Assembly: GCA_002748755.1 (NCBI GenBank)
Contig: PDTD01000012.1
Location: 1-64,000, forward strand
Reading direction: 5' to 3'
DNA: 64,000 bases
From: Desulfobulbus propionicus
Lineage (GTDB): Bacteria > Desulfobacterota > Desulfobulbia > Desulfobulbales > Desulfobulbaceae
Shown: positions 45,694-55,186 of the stretch, piece after piece
Layout of the letters: the number at the start of each line of letters is the position of its first letter
Position numbering within the stretch: position 1 is the stretch's first letter
The notes under the pieces: model-generated
The model's database searches: none
Told to the model about the DNA's origin: nothing
The model's input: only the letters and a program-made list of their open reading frames with translations
Made by a program: the position numbers and the translations under genes

Positions 45694-47922
45694 TTATTGG
45701 CTGTCCAGCGGAAGTTCAACACTAAACACGGTGCCAGTGGGTTGGTTGTCATACACTGATATGGAACCGTTATGCTCCGCCACAATGGTGTGGGCGATGG
45801 CCAGGCCCAGTCCAGTGCCTGATTTTCTGGTGGAGAAATAGGGTTCGAACAGCCGGATCTTGAGTTCTTCAGGTATTCCGGGTCCATTGTCCGCCACCTC
45901 TATCCGTATTGCGGTTTTATAGGGGGTGCTGAAGCGCAGGTTGACTTGAATGGCCCCTTCCCCGTCCATAGCCTGGACGGCGTTATCCAGCAGGTTGATC
46001 ACCGCCCGCTTGATCTGGATAGGATCAAAGGCAAAGGGGGGAAAGGTGTCTTTGAGATGCAGGGTAAACTGAATATCCTTATGAGCCTCCTGGTAGAGAA
46101 AAAAGGCTTCTTCCACTATGGTGGTGATCTGACCGATTTGGGGATTTAACTTGGGCATGCGGGCAAAATCTGAAAATTCACTGACCAGCCTCTTGATTTC
46201 ATCCACCTGATTAACAATGGTACTGACACACTGGTTGAAGATATCCTGATCCCTGTCAATGGTATGCAGATATCTTTTGCGTAGTCTTTGGGCCGAGAGT
46301 TGAATGGGGGTGAGCGGATTTTTTATCTCATGGGCGATCCTTCGAGCCACCTCCTGCCATGCCGCTAGGCGCTGGGCTTTTTCCAGCTTGGTGAGGTTGT
46401 CAAACACAATAACAAAGCCAATGGGATGATCCTGTTCATCCAGCATGCGGGTGATGTTGACCTGCAGGGAGAGGGTTTCCCCCTGACGAATGGTAACCCG
46501 TAAATGGCGCTCAATGGAGTGCTGTTTGTTATGAATCAGTTCGTTTAAAAAGCTATCCAGGGTCGCTTTATGCGATTTGGGCAGGAATTGATGGAAATTC
46601 TTGCCCAGCAACCTGTGTTCTTGGATATGCAATAATTCTTCAGCAAAACGATTAATGGTCGTAATTTTGTTTTTTTCATCCAGAGCGATAACCCCGGCAG
46701 CAACATTTTCCAGGATGGTTTCCAGGTATCGTCTTTGCTGCTCTGAGATGAGATTGCTTTCCTGCAAAGCCTTATGAGCCTCACCTAGTTGCGTATTGGA
46801 AGCTCGGAGGTCGGCTGTCATGGAATTGAAGGATTCAACCAGCAGACCCATCTCATCATCGGATTCTTTTTTCAAGTGAAAATTCAGGTCACCGTCTGCC
46901 ACTTTCCTGGTAGCCAAGGCAAGATCGTTGATGGGACCCGTGAGACTGCGGGCTATATAAAAACCAAACCAGATCGCCCCGAACAAGATCAGCAAGGTAA
47001 TGATGAGCAGCATGATTATAAGGCTTAGTTTGATCGGCGCCTTGAAAATCACGAGCTGTTTGTAGCCGGTGATACCTTCGGAAATGATTTTCATCTCCTT
47101 GAGTTTGGTGGCAGGAATGAGTAGGTAAGTTACCAGAAACCCAGTGTCGCCTCGGCTGGCTGACCATTCTAGTGGCTGTATGGCCTGGATGAATTCACCT
47201 GCACTCGTTTCTACGGAGGTTATTGTCGGTTCCTTCTTGTTGGCTGCATGCCGTATAGCTTCTGAAGGAATGGGCGGGACAAGGGTTCCCGCCAATCGAG
47301 GACCATTAAGAGACAGCAGGGGACTATGGTCTCCCTTGAGCAGGGTAATGGCATCTGGTGCTCCCGGCGAAGCCATTTCCAGGGTTTGTCTGAACAGGCG
47401 TTCTAGGGCAGGAAGATCGTCTCCGTTCAAGGCTTGAGTTGCGAGAAGGTGAGCCACCTGGGAGCCACTATTTATCGCTCTTTTTTCCGCATCATGAAAA
47501 ATGGATCGAGCCAGGTTGAGTGAGGCGTCAAGAGAATCTTCTACATTCGTGTTGAACCAGTAGTCCATTGAGGTGGAAACAAAACTCAAGCTGATAAGAA
47601 ACAGGGAAACCGTCGGGACGAGTGACAGGGCGACAAAGGAGACTGCCAGTCGAGTCCGAAGCTTGGCGCCCAGTATCTTTTGGTTCCGTTCAAAAACAAG
47701 TTCTACCAGGTTGCGTAGAACCAAGTACAGCATGAGCAGCAGCAGCAGACCATTTATATTGATCAGGGCAAAAATAAGGACCGTGCTGGACATGGGCAAG
47801 TGAAACTCTCCCTTGAGCAGGCCTTTTTGCAAGTAGCCAAGTAGAGGAATCAGAGCAAAGCAGAATACTATAACATATCGTATCAACCGCTGTTTTTTTT
47901 CCCGCTGCTCTAAAGTCAGCAT
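45694..47922 (-). CDS. ntrY: NtrY-like membrane histidine kinase
   Basis: 742 residues from the ATG at 47922, preceded by GAGGGAGTGTGGA; an upstream TTG is less likely. It begins with two or three membrane helices (~20-100), followed by a periplasmic segment (to ~290), a helix with LIIMLLIITLLILFGAIWFGFYIAR, a HAMP domain, a PAS domain (ETILENVAAGVIALDEKNKITTIN), the H-box RRIAHEIKNPLTPIQLSAQRL, and ATPase boxes DNAVQAMDGEGA, DNGPGIP and GTGLGLAIA. It phosphorylates NtrX in response to an unknown signal. It follows the DUF4390 gene by about 25 bases on the same strand, the usual order in Desulfobacterota. Confidence 0.93.
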   Translation of the reverse strand: MLTLEQREKKQRLIRYVIVFCFALIPLLGYLQKGLLKGEFHLPMSSTVLIFALININGLLLLLMLYLVLRNLVELVFERNQKILGAKLRTRLAVSFVALSLVPTVSLFLISLSFVSTSMDYWFNTNVEDSLDASLNLARSIFHDAEKRAINSGSQVAHLLATQALNGDDLPALERLFRQTLEMASPGAPDAITLLKGDHSPLLSLNGPRLAGTLVPPIPSEAIRHAANKKEPTITSVETSAGEFIQAIQPLEWSASRGDTGFLVTYLLIPATKLKEMKIISEGITGYKQLVIFKAPIKLSLIIMLLIITLLILFGAIWFGFYIARSLTGPINDLALATRKVADGDLNFHLKKESDDEMGLLVESFNSMTADLRASNTQLGEAHKALQESNLISEQQRRYLETILENVAAGVIALDEKNKITTINRFAEELLHIQEHRLLGKNFHQFLPKSHKATLDSFLNELIHNKQHSIERHLRVTIRQGETLSLQVNITRMLDEQDHPIGFVIVFDNLTKLEKAQRLAAWQEVARRIAHEIKNPLTPIQLSAQRLRKRYLHTIDRDQDIFNQCVSTIVNQVDEIKRLVSEFSDFARMPKLNPQIGQITTIVEEAFFLYQEAHKDIQFTLHLKDTFPPFAFDPIQIKRAVINLLDNAVQAMDGEGAIQVNLRFSTPYKTAIRIEVADNGPGIPEELKIRLFEPYFSTRKSGTGLGLAIAHTIVAEHNGSISVYDNQPTGTVFSVELPLDSQ

Positions 47923-47946
47923 TCCACACTCCCTCTTCAAAGGGGG

Positions 47947-48525
47947 TTAATAGCGAAACTCAATGGTTCGCCAGTCGGTTTCAAAATTCCACAAAGACGT
48001 AAACGGCAGCACGTAGTGCATACCCAGCGGCAGGGTGTTCTTGATCAGGGTCGCTTTTAATCGGATGGCATAGGGTGCTTCTGGCTGCAGTTCCTTCAAG
48101 GAGACCACCTGCAAGCCATTGAGTTCAGCCATGAACTGTTGCGCCTCAACAATGGATCGGGTGCGTTGCATCTTTCCTTTTTTATAGGACCTCTGGATGG
48201 TATATTCTTCTTTGAGACTGTCGTAGGTCAGGGTGTGGCTCAGTTTGGTGTCGACCAGGTCAGAGTCGAACCATTTATTACGAACTTTTGTAAGCTGAAG
48301 TTGAAAGACGAAGGTAATGGGCAAGCCGTTATGTACCCCTTCCATCATTTCCGGGGTAAAGGCGTTGGAAACCGTTGCGAAAAAGAGTAGATGACTGTTG
48401 GAAGTGGTAACAATGATGTCTTTAAGCTCTGGTGACGCAGCTTCTTTTGACGATATCGTCAATGGGAGAGCCAAGAGAATACACACCAAGATGCATACAT
48501 AGAATGGGCGGGGAACAAGATTCAT
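47947..48525 (-). CDS. DUF4390 secreted protein
   Basis: 192 residues with a signal peptide (FYVCILVCILLALPLTISSKEAA). The mature segment ELKDIIVTTSNSHLLFFATVSNAFTPEMMEGVHNGLPITFVFQLQL is the DUF4390 hallmark; later KLSHTLTYDSLKEEYTIQRS and the YVLPFTSLWNFETDWRTIEFRY end fit. The function is unknown, but this domain is typically found just before an NtrY kinase gene, so it may be the kinase's periplasmic partner. Together with ntrY and ntrX it is one operon. Repeat copy G lies upstream of its start. Confidence 0.85.
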   Translation of the reverse strand: MNLVPRPFYVCILVCILLALPLTISSKEAASPELKDIIVTTSNSHLLFFATVSNAFTPEMMEGVHNGLPITFVFQLQLTKVRNKWFDSDLVDTKLSHTLTYDSLKEEYTIQRSYKKGKMQRTRSIVEAQQFMAELNGLQVVSLKELQPEAPYAIRLKATLIKNTLPLGMHYVLPFTSLWNFETDWRTIEFRY

Positions 48526-48582
48526 AAATACGTGTATGTTAGGGCCGTGAGTGTGTAGTGTGTCTGGCGTGAGCTGTGTACC

Positions 48583-48613
48583 AACCCTGATCGCTCATCA
48601 GCTCAGGCGGTTC
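48583..48613 (-). repeat. Fragment of a reverse dispersed repeat
   Basis: AACCCTGATCGCTCATCAGC and CTCAGGCGGT are one end of a reverse-orientation copy, cut off at position 48613 where forward copy G begins. It is therefore a truncated element abutting another, consistent with one copy having landed in another. Confidence 0.7.
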
Positions 48614-48842
48614 TAGGCCGGATTGTTCATGAACATGTTGTCTCATTTGAAAAAAACGAGACAAAAACTGATGGACGTGGTGTCCGTAAGCGGTCTCGCA
48701 TTTCGATACAATGTGCACCAACGCTTAGCCCTTCTGCTGCCATCTTCGGCTGTATTCAGGCAACACATATAGAGCCTAGTTGAATGAGGTACTAAAAACT
48801 ACCGAACCTGACACCGCCTGAACGGATGAGAAATTCGGGCTA
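48614..48842 (+). repeat. Dispersed 225-bp repeat, copy G
   Basis: Forward copy of 229 bases, from TAGGCCGGATTGTTCATGAA to GATGAGAAATTCGGGCTA. TTGTCTCATTTGAAAAAAAC, GCCATCTTCGGCTGTATTC and the right arm TACCGAACCTGACACCGCC are all recognisable. It lies upstream of the DUF4390 gene, in divergent orientation to it. Confidence 0.9.
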
Positions 48843-48877
48843 GATGGAAAGGTTCCCGCAGGGCAGAGGTCAACGAT

Positions 48878-49048
48878 GATTTCGATAGTACCTTTTTTGC
48901 TGTCAAAGCAGTGCCGAAGCTGGTGCCGCCTGTGTAAACCTTTGGTGAACATTTGGGAGAGTTTTTCTCTCCATTAGTTCTTTCCTAACGATTTGTTTAT
49001 CTTTTCTATTTTTGATTTCCACAAATTGTTCATGAGAAATGCGGGCTC
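48878..49048 (-). repeat. Degraded reverse copy of the dispersed repeat
   Basis: The piece GCAGTGCCGAAGCTGGTGCC near the left and GTTCATGAGAAATGCGGGCT at the right end match a reverse copy; the middle is no longer alignable by eye. The right end coincides with a terminal repeat. It is a worn copy or a composite. Confidence 0.5.
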
Positions 49049-49461
49049 AATTTCTGTCCCTATATGTCCTTTGGGCTGTCTCAATAAACGTATATCACCT
49101 CGTTAGGCCTTTCTCTGCTGTGGCTCCATCACCCAATCCTCGGTGCAGCTTGAACCAGCATTGATACTGACACAACATCTGAGTCCAACATGTGCGCAAT
49201 ACTGGTTCTTTTACTCCAGACCCAAAGAAAGGAGTGGATCAGATAAAAAAGTGTGGCATATTTTCTTCAGACCTTCCATACTACCTGATCGTCTCTTTTT
49301 TGTCCATGGTTAGAGCCAGCAGAAGAACGCTTTCTGGCTTTCTGACCCCAAACTCATTGGGATTGCAGGTGGCTGTAAATTTTGCTAGATAGAGCAATAT
49401 TTTTGACAAAACCCCAGCCAAGTTACGCCACCCAGCGGCCGAAAGAAAGGCCGTTACCTGA
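49049..49461. other. Non-coding region between repeat copies
   Basis: About 410 bases with no supported gene. A short plus frame (49192-49392) lacks motifs. No promoter is obvious. Together with the copies on both sides it forms a 1.2 kb repeat-rich block between the DUF4390 and rfbB genes. Confidence 0.4.
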
Positions 49462-49677
49462 AGCCCATATTTTGGTGAACCTTTTGTCGTATCTGAAAAA
49501 AGTAAGAAACATACAGGTGGTGGGAGTACGCAGTTGCGTAATCTAACACAAGGTGCGCCTAATGTCAGCTGAGGCGATACCATCTTCGGTAGTCTTTTGG
49601 CGATCCCGAATACGCAAGGTGCGTGCGGTGGCCAAAACGAGCGAATCTGGTGAGGTCTGAGCTGATGAGAAATTGAA
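49462..49677 (+). repeat. Dispersed 225-bp repeat, copy H
   Basis: Forward copy, about 216 bases, from AGCCCATATTTTGGTGAACC to GAGCTGATGAGAAATTGA, more diverged than most. GCTGAGGCGATACCATCTTC and GTCTTTTGGCG show the long stem. It ends 48 bases upstream of the rfbB start and forms its upstream region. Confidence 0.8.
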
Positions 49678-49725
49678 GAAGGTGAAGGATCAATACGTTG
49701 ACTTAATACAAGGTAATACAGCAGA

Positions 49726-50796
49726 ATGAAAAAAAAAGTACTTGTAACCGGAGGCTGCGGATTTATCGGGGCCAACTTTGTACGCATTGTTCTGGACAAC
49801 TGTCCGCAATGGGAGGTTGTGAACCTGGATAAGCTGACCTATGCCGGCAATCCTGCGAATGTCGAGGATCTTTGGGCTTCTTCCCGTTACTGTTTTATTC
49901 ATGGAGACATCTGTGATCAGGAGTTGGTACGGAGCCTCTTTGCGGAGCACGCTTTTGATACGGTCGTCCATTTTGCCGCCGAATCCCACGTTGATCGTTC
50001 CATTGCTGGACCAGGCGCTTTTATCCATACCAATATCCAGGGGACATTCACCCTTTTGGAGGCTGCCCGTCAGGCTTGGCTGGCTCATGGCCCAGCCCAT
50101 CCCAACCAGCGTTTTCTGCATGTGAGCACAGATGAAGTCTACGGCAGTCTCGGCGATACAGGATTTTTCAGCGAGCAAACCTGCTATGATCCCCGTTCAC
50201 CGTATTCGGCATCCAAGGCATCATCGGATCACCTCGCCAGGGCGTATTTCCATACCTACGGTCTTCCGGTTCTGATTACCAATTGTTCCAACAATTACGG
50301 TCCGTATCAATTTCCTGAAAAGCTGATTCCCCTGACCATACATAATGCTTTGCAGGGCCAAGAGATACCGGTCTATGGTGATGGCAGAAATGTACGAGAC
50401 TGGCTGTATGTGCAGGATCACTGCGAAGCTCTTGTCGAGGTCATCCAAAGGGGTGCCATCGGTGAATCCTACAATATTGGCGGAAATAACGAAAAACAAA
50501 ACCTGGAAATTGTGCAGTTACTGTGCGATCTGCTTGATCAGAAGATCAGGCCGTGTGACTCCGGTCATCCCCGCCGGGAACTGATTACTTTTGTACCAGA
50601 TCGCCTGGGGCATGATAGGCGCTATGCCATTGATGCCGGAAAAATAGCGGCAGAGCTTGGTTGGAAACCTCGATATACCTTTGAACAGGGAATTGATCGC
50701 ACTGTTGACTGGTATGTGAACAACCGAAAATGGGTGGAGCAGGTAATAGATGGCTCCTACCGGAACTCTTATGAAACCATGTGCGGAAATCGTTAA
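49726..50796 (+). CDS. rfbB: dTDP-glucose 4,6-dehydratase
   Basis: 356 residues. The NAD-binding loop GGCGFIGANFVR, HFAAESHVDRSI, VSTDEVYGSLG and the catalytic YSASKASSD (Tyr and Lys of YxxxK) identify an extended short-chain dehydratase. LITNCSNNYGPYQFPEKLIPL and YGDGRNVRDWLYVQDHCEAL are the dTDP-glucose-specific blocks. It converts dTDP-glucose to the 4-keto-6-deoxy sugar, second step in dTDP-rhamnose supply for surface polysaccharide. rfbC follows 24 bases later; rfbA and rfbD are not in the window. An upstream AT-rich repeat copy replaces any clear promoter. Confidence 0.96.
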   Translation: MKKKVLVTGGCGFIGANFVRIVLDNCPQWEVVNLDKLTYAGNPANVEDLWASSRYCFIHGDICDQELVRSLFAEHAFDTVVHFAAESHVDRSIAGPGAFIHTNIQGTFTLLEAARQAWLAHGPAHPNQRFLHVSTDEVYGSLGDTGFFSEQTCYDPRSPYSASKASSDHLARAYFHTYGLPVLITNCSNNYGPYQFPEKLIPLTIHNALQGQEIPVYGDGRNVRDWLYVQDHCEALVEVIQRGAIGESYNIGGNNEKQNLEIVQLLCDLLDQKIRPCDSGHPRRELITFVPDRLGHDRRYAIDAGKIAAELGWKPRYTFEQGIDRTVDWYVNNRKWVEQVIDGSYRNSYETMCGNR

Positions 50797-50820
50797 GCGA
50801 TTTCGATGAAGGTGTGCACC

Positions 50821-51372
50821 ATGCTGATAGAAAAGACAGCCATTCAAGACGTACTTGTCGTGACCCCAAAGGTGTTTGGCGATGATCGCGGTTTTTTCTT
50901 TGAAAGTTTTAACCTCCGTGAATGGCGGGAAAAGAGCGGGGTCACCTTGCCCTTTGTTCAGGAAAACCATTCCCGGTCTAAAAAAGGCGTTCTGAGGGGG
51001 CTGCATTATCAGATTAAGCAGCCACAGGGAAAATTGGTCCGGGTGGTGGCAGGCGAAGTGTTTGACGTGGCTGTGGATCTGCGTCGATCCTCTCCAGATT
51101 TCGGGCAGTGGGTCGGCATCAGGCTCTCAGCAGAAAATAAAAAGCAGTTCTGGATACCGCCGGGATTTGCCCATGGATTCGTGGTGCTGAGCGAGGCTGC
51201 TGAATTTTTGTATCACACCACTGATTACTATGCACCGGAGCATGAACGGGCCATTGCCTGGAATGACGCGGACCTTGCCATTGACTGGGGATACGATGGA
51301 GAGCCGAAGCTTTCTGAAAAAGACAGCCTGGCGTTTCCTTTCGGCCAGGCCGAGGTCTATGAGGAGATGTAG
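50821..51372 (+). CDS. rfbC: dTDP-4-dehydrorhamnose 3,5-epimerase
   Basis: 183 residues from the ATG at 50821 with ribosome site AAGGTG; an ATG five codons earlier has none. DDRGFFFESFNLREW, VQENHSRSKKGVLRGLHYQ (the catalytic His), FDVAVDLRRSSPDFGQWVG, IPPGFAHGFVVLSE and the Tyr in YHTTDYY are the family's key motifs. It epimerises the 4-keto sugar made by RfbB. Its stop codon TAG (51370-51372) is also the first three bases of repeat copy I, so the reading frame ends exactly at the element boundary. Confidence 0.96.
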   Translation: MLIEKTAIQDVLVVTPKVFGDDRGFFFESFNLREWREKSGVTLPFVQENHSRSKKGVLRGLHYQIKQPQGKLVRVVAGEVFDVAVDLRRSSPDFGQWVGIRLSAENKKQFWIPPGFAHGFVVLSEAAEFLYHTTDYYAPEHERAIAWNDADLAIDWGYDGEPKLSEKDSLAFPFGQAEVYEEM

Positions 51373-51590
51373 CCTGGATTTCTCATGAATATTTTCCCCC
51401 TTTTGAAAAAATAGAGAAAAACTGAGGTGGGTGATGTCCGGGGGCAGGCTCAAATTTGGTCAAACTATTCCCCACCGCTTCCCAGGCGGTACCATCTTCG
51501 GCAGTATCTTGGTGGCACCTCTACCCTGGTAGAATGCGGTGCCCAAAATTCCCGAACCAGGCGCCATCTGAGCTGAGGGGAAAGCAGGGC
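51370..51590 (+). repeat. Dispersed 225-bp repeat, copy I
   Basis: Forward copy, about 221 bases, starting TAGCCTGGATTTCTCATGAA. Its right end is worn (GAGGGGAAAGCAGGGC). GCTTCCCAGGCGGTACCATC then TTCGGCAGTATCTTGGTGGC and, on the other arm, TTCCCGAACCAGGCGCCATC form the long stem. Its first three bases are the rfbC stop codon. It lies between rfbC and the convergent RNB gene. Confidence 0.87.
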
Positions 51591-51615
51591 GAGTAGGTGG
51601 TCTTGCCTGCTGTCC

Positions 51616-53616
51616 TCACCACTCTACCTTGAGAACATTATCAAGCGGATTGACATTGACAAGACGAATTTTAATCATATCTCCCGGGTCAACCGGAAAA
51701 TGGGGGTTGGGGGCAAGGTCGATATCAAACAGGCAGTCTGTCAGCAACAGGTTGACCCGTTTACTTCCCCTCCCGACCACCAGGGCATTCATTTTACTGC
51801 CGATTTTCGGTTCCAGATAACGTAAAATCCAATACCTGTGTCGTTGTTGTCGCACGCTGTTGGCTCTGCTGAGCTTCTGCTGAATGGTGCCGGTAAAGGA
51901 TTTGCACTCTTCGCTGGAAAAAAGGATACCATTACCACGGAGCATGTTACTGATTTGATGCTGCATGGCCAGATCAAGGAAACGCCGTATGGGCGAGGTG
52001 ATGGTGGTGTAGCTGTTGAGGCCCAGACCGCTGTGCGGCTTGGGATGGGAGGTCAGCTCACCACGGGAGAGAAAGCGTCTTTGTAGGGCAATGTCCTGCA
52101 GGCTGTTGTTGATGCCTTCTATGATGCGTTTTTTGGGAGGTGGCTGGGAGCGGAAAATGCCTGGAGCACCCCGGCTTGCCAGGAAATCAGCTGCCACGCC
52201 GTTGGCCAGAATCATGAATTCCGAAACCAGACTGCGGGCAGCTGTGTCCATGGGCGAGAGATGCACCTGGATATCATCCCTGTCCCGGATATCGATATTT
52301 ACGTCAGGGAAGGGAAGCAGCAGGGCGCCGTTGTCCACTCGCCGTTGTCGCAACAGTTCCTTGACTTTGTTCATCATGGCCAGTTCGGGATCTGTGGCGA
52401 TGAGTGTGTCAGCTTCCCGGTAACTGATCTGACGTTTGACCTGAATCACAGAAGGCACGATGCGGGTGTTCATAACCTGCCCATTTTCGGACAGCGTCAC
52501 GAGAAAACTGATGGCTGGTCTGATTTTTCCGAGGATCAGGCTGCATACCCCTAAAGATAGCGTCGGGGGAAGCATGGGAATGTGGCCTTCAGGGAAATAA
52601 AGGCTCGTCCCCCGCTCCTGGGCCTCGGCAAACAGGGCTCCGCGTGGGGATACGAAGTAGCTGACATCGGTTATGTGGATACCAGCAAGGTACCCCCGTT
52701 CCAGTCGCTCGACGTGGAGGGCGTCATCATAATCGCGGGTAAAGGTCCCATCTATAGTGATCAGGTTCAGCTCCCGGAGATCTCTGCGCTTAGGATCAGT
52801 CAACAACTCTTCTGCTGAAGGTTCTGTGAAGGAGTCGGCCCGTTGGAGACATTCTTCTGAAAAATCCACTGGCTGATCGGCCCTTCGTAATGGCAGGTTT
52901 TCATCACGATCCCACTTGCCGGCCCGTACAAGAATCCTGTGCCCCACATGGGGAGCGTTCAAGCCTGCCTGCTTGAGCAGATTCTTGATCAGCTTACTCT
53001 CCTTGGCATCGTTGCCCAGAAGCTCATATTCCTCCAACCAGGAGAGACATTTCTCCATGTCGGCCCATTGGCTTAGAGTCACGGTGTCGCCGTCCAGTAT
53101 CCGCCGCAGGTAGAGGGCCCCCTGTTGCAAGAGCTGTTCTTTTTCCTGCTGTTTCTGATACTCGTATTGAAGGTGTTCCACCTGTTCGGGAGTATGGGCA
53201 ATGATACGTTCGTTTTTGTATTTGAAATAAAACGGATCCGCTAATACGCTTCTGAGAAATGCGGCAAGGTCATCGTCATCAGGCGGATGCCCGGTGATCA
53301 GTTCCGTCAGAAAGGCGGTGGAAAAAATCAGGTGCTCTTCCTCGCAAACGATCTGCCATAATTCTTCCAGATTAAAATCTGCTACTCGTTGCAGCCGCCT
53401 TTCAGCTGTCTCCCTGAGCAGGGCCATGATCTCTTCCCTGCTTCGATCTGTGCTGTATTGTTGTTCTGTAGCAATGAATACCCGTGCCCGGGGCAGGGTG
53501 AACTCTTTGCCATTTTGATTGATGATATGGAGTCGTTTTTCCTGGACCTGGGTGATAAGCGCACAAACACATTTTCCCCCATCCAGATACTCAATGATGC
53601 TGCCTGCACTGATCAT
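51616..53616 (-). CDS. RNase II/R-family exoribonuclease (RNB domain)
   Basis: 666 residues. A small N-terminal part ([36 protein letters not shown]) and a winged-helix-like region precede the RNB domain. The catalytic core begins [21 protein letters not shown], which supplies the acidic metal ligands, and includes [18 protein letters not shown] and [13 protein letters not shown]. The C-terminal part has [14 protein letters not shown] and an S1-like end with [13 protein letters not shown]. It degrades RNA from the 3' end. It is closer in size to RNase II than to RNase R (over 750). No ribosome site is evident at the annotated start. Confidence 0.88.
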   Translation of the reverse strand: MISAGSIIEYLDGGKCVCALITQVQEKRLHIINQNGKEFTLPRARVFIATEQQYSTDRSREEIMALLRETAERRLQRVADFNLEELWQIVCEEEHLIFSTAFLTELITGHPPDDDDLAAFLRSVLADPFYFKYKNERIIAHTPEQVEHLQYEYQKQQEKEQLLQQGALYLRRILDGDTVTLSQWADMEKCLSWLEEYELLGNDAKESKLIKNLLKQAGLNAPHVGHRILVRAGKWDRDENLPLRRADQPVDFSEECLQRADSFTEPSAEELLTDPKRRDLRELNLITIDGTFTRDYDDALHVERLERGYLAGIHITDVSYFVSPRGALFAEAQERGTSLYFPEGHIPMLPPTLSLGVCSLILGKIRPAISFLVTLSENGQVMNTRIVPSVIQVKRQISYREADTLIATDPELAMMNKVKELLRQRRVDNGALLLPFPDVNIDIRDRDDIQVHLSPMDTAARSLVSEFMILANGVAADFLASRGAPGIFRSQPPPKKRIIEGINNSLQDIALQRRFLSRGELTSHPKPHSGLGLNSYTTITSPIRRFLDLAMQHQISNMLRGNGILFSSEECKSFTGTIQQKLSRANSVRQQRHRYWILRYLEPKIGSKMNALVVGRGSKRVNLLLTDCLFDIDLAPNPHFPVDPGDMIKIRLVNVNPLDNVLKVEW

Positions 53617-53891
53617 AGATCTAACACGTTGCGAAGTTTGTGGGTCATGGTAAGGTACAGTGGATAGCAGGAATAGGAGCCTTTGTCATTATTTTCTTAC
53701 TTCTATTTTTTTTCATTGCTTCGAATTCGTCCCTATTTTGAAGGGAGTCTTTTGGTTCAAATACAAGCTATCTGCAACAGCTTGTGACAGGCATGTTGTC
53801 GATATTCCGATGATAAATACCTGAAGGTCCCGCACGAATAGGATAAAGAACTCTGACCATCAACCAGGTTTGTCCAGACAGCTATACTCGT

Positions 53892-54851
53892 ATGGAACAC
53901 ATTCAATCTTCACCAAGCCAGGATCCAATACCATATCGTTCCGGTGTGGTTGCCATTGTTGGGCCGCCTAATGCTGGTAAGTCGACTTTGCTCAACTGCT
54001 TGCTAGGACAAAAAATTTCCATTGTTTCACCCAAACCCCAGACCACCAGAAACCGGATTGCCGGGATCCTGACTGGCAAGGCATATCAGATACTTCTCCT
54101 GGACACCCCAGGCCTGCATAAGGCCCAGGATCGAATGAACCAGGAAATGGTCCAGGTGGCCCTGGAAAGTGTCGACGAAGCCGATATGGTACTTTTTGTC
54201 GAGGACAGTTACGCCATGACCGACAAACGTCGGGATACAATCCTGGAGCAATACCAGGGTTATTTTGATCAAATCAATGTACCGGCCGTTCTTGCCTTGA
54301 ACAAGGCTGATCTGGTGGAGCAGGAGGCTCTTCTGCCGCTTACTCGGTGGTTTGTGGACCTGCATGGGTTTGCAGAAGTCCTGCCCGTATCCGCACTGCA
54401 CGATCAGGGAACAGAGCTGTTGGTCGACAAGATCACTGGCCTGTTACCGGAAGGCCCTCAATATTATCCTGACGATATCCCCACCGATGCCTCGGAACGC
54501 TTCATAGTGGCGGAAATAATCCGGGAAAAAGTTTTTTTACTGACCAAGGAAGAGGTACCCTATTCCACCGCCGTGGTTATAGACTCTTTTCAGGAAACCG
54601 ACTCGCATGAGCCAATCATTATTTATGCCACTATTCTGGTGGAACGAAGTTCCCAAAAAGGAATCCTGATTGGGTCTAAAGGGGCCATGTTGGCCAAAAT
54701 ACGCAAACAGGCAAGCCAGGATATCGTACGCTTGCTGGGGGTCCCTGTGCGTCTGCATTTGTGGATCAAGGTGCGTAAAAACTGGACGGGGAATGAAAGG
54801 ATGCTTAGGGAACTCGGACTCACCCGAAATGCTCATGAACATCGTGTCTGA
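53892..54851 (+). CDS. era: Ribosome-maturation GTPase Era
   Basis: 319 residues. GTPase motifs: GPPNAGKST (G1), a G2 T in PKPQTTRNRI, LLLDTPGLHK (G3), ALNKADLV (G4) and VSALHDQG (G5). A C-terminal KH domain (RSSQKGILIGSKGAMLAKIRKQASQDI and VRLHLWIKVRKNWTGNERMLRELG) binds the 3' end of 16S rRNA. Era is essential in small-subunit maturation and cell-cycle coupling. It is monocistronic here, with no close partner such as rnc or recO. The start ATG at 53892 lacks a strong ribosome site. Confidence 0.96.
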   Translation: MEHIQSSPSQDPIPYRSGVVAIVGPPNAGKSTLLNCLLGQKISIVSPKPQTTRNRIAGILTGKAYQILLLDTPGLHKAQDRMNQEMVQVALESVDEADMVLFVEDSYAMTDKRRDTILEQYQGYFDQINVPAVLALNKADLVEQEALLPLTRWFVDLHGFAEVLPVSALHDQGTELLVDKITGLLPEGPQYYPDDIPTDASERFIVAEIIREKVFLLTKEEVPYSTAVVIDSFQETDSHEPIIIYATILVERSSQKGILIGSKGAMLAKIRKQASQDIVRLLGVPVRLHLWIKVRKNWTGNERMLRELGLTRNAHEHRV

Positions 54852-55029
54852 ATTAAAAAAATATATCAGAAAAGCAGCTGGTTAGAAAAGAAATACTTTG
54901 TGGTCAATTGGTCCAGAATGTGCGCCAATACTCAAGAGTGGCTACATCAGAGGCGCTCGTTTTAGTGCACGCATCCTGCTGGGATATCGGAGTTCTCCAA
55001 CAGCCACCAAAGAGGGAATATCGTGCCCG

Positions 55030-55114
55030 TTGCTGAGATTGCTCACGGATGGCACATTCATCTGTTTGGGATTTTTTTACCAATGAGACAAAATGCTCCT
55101 AAAAAACGGGTTAG
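55030..55114 (-). repeat. Truncated reverse copy of the dispersed repeat
   Basis: TTGCTCACGGATGGCACATT, CATCTGTTTGGGA and CCAATGAGACAAAATGCTCC follow the end half of a reverse copy, ending AAAAACGGGTTAG. The other half, with the long stem, is not present; upstream sequence (54852-55029) cannot be aligned. Confidence 0.6.
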
Positions 55115-55186
55115 AGTTTTTTTAAAGCAGGTCAACATCTTCATCAGCAACATACATGGGGCGCAGCAGCCTCACTACTGGCTTCT

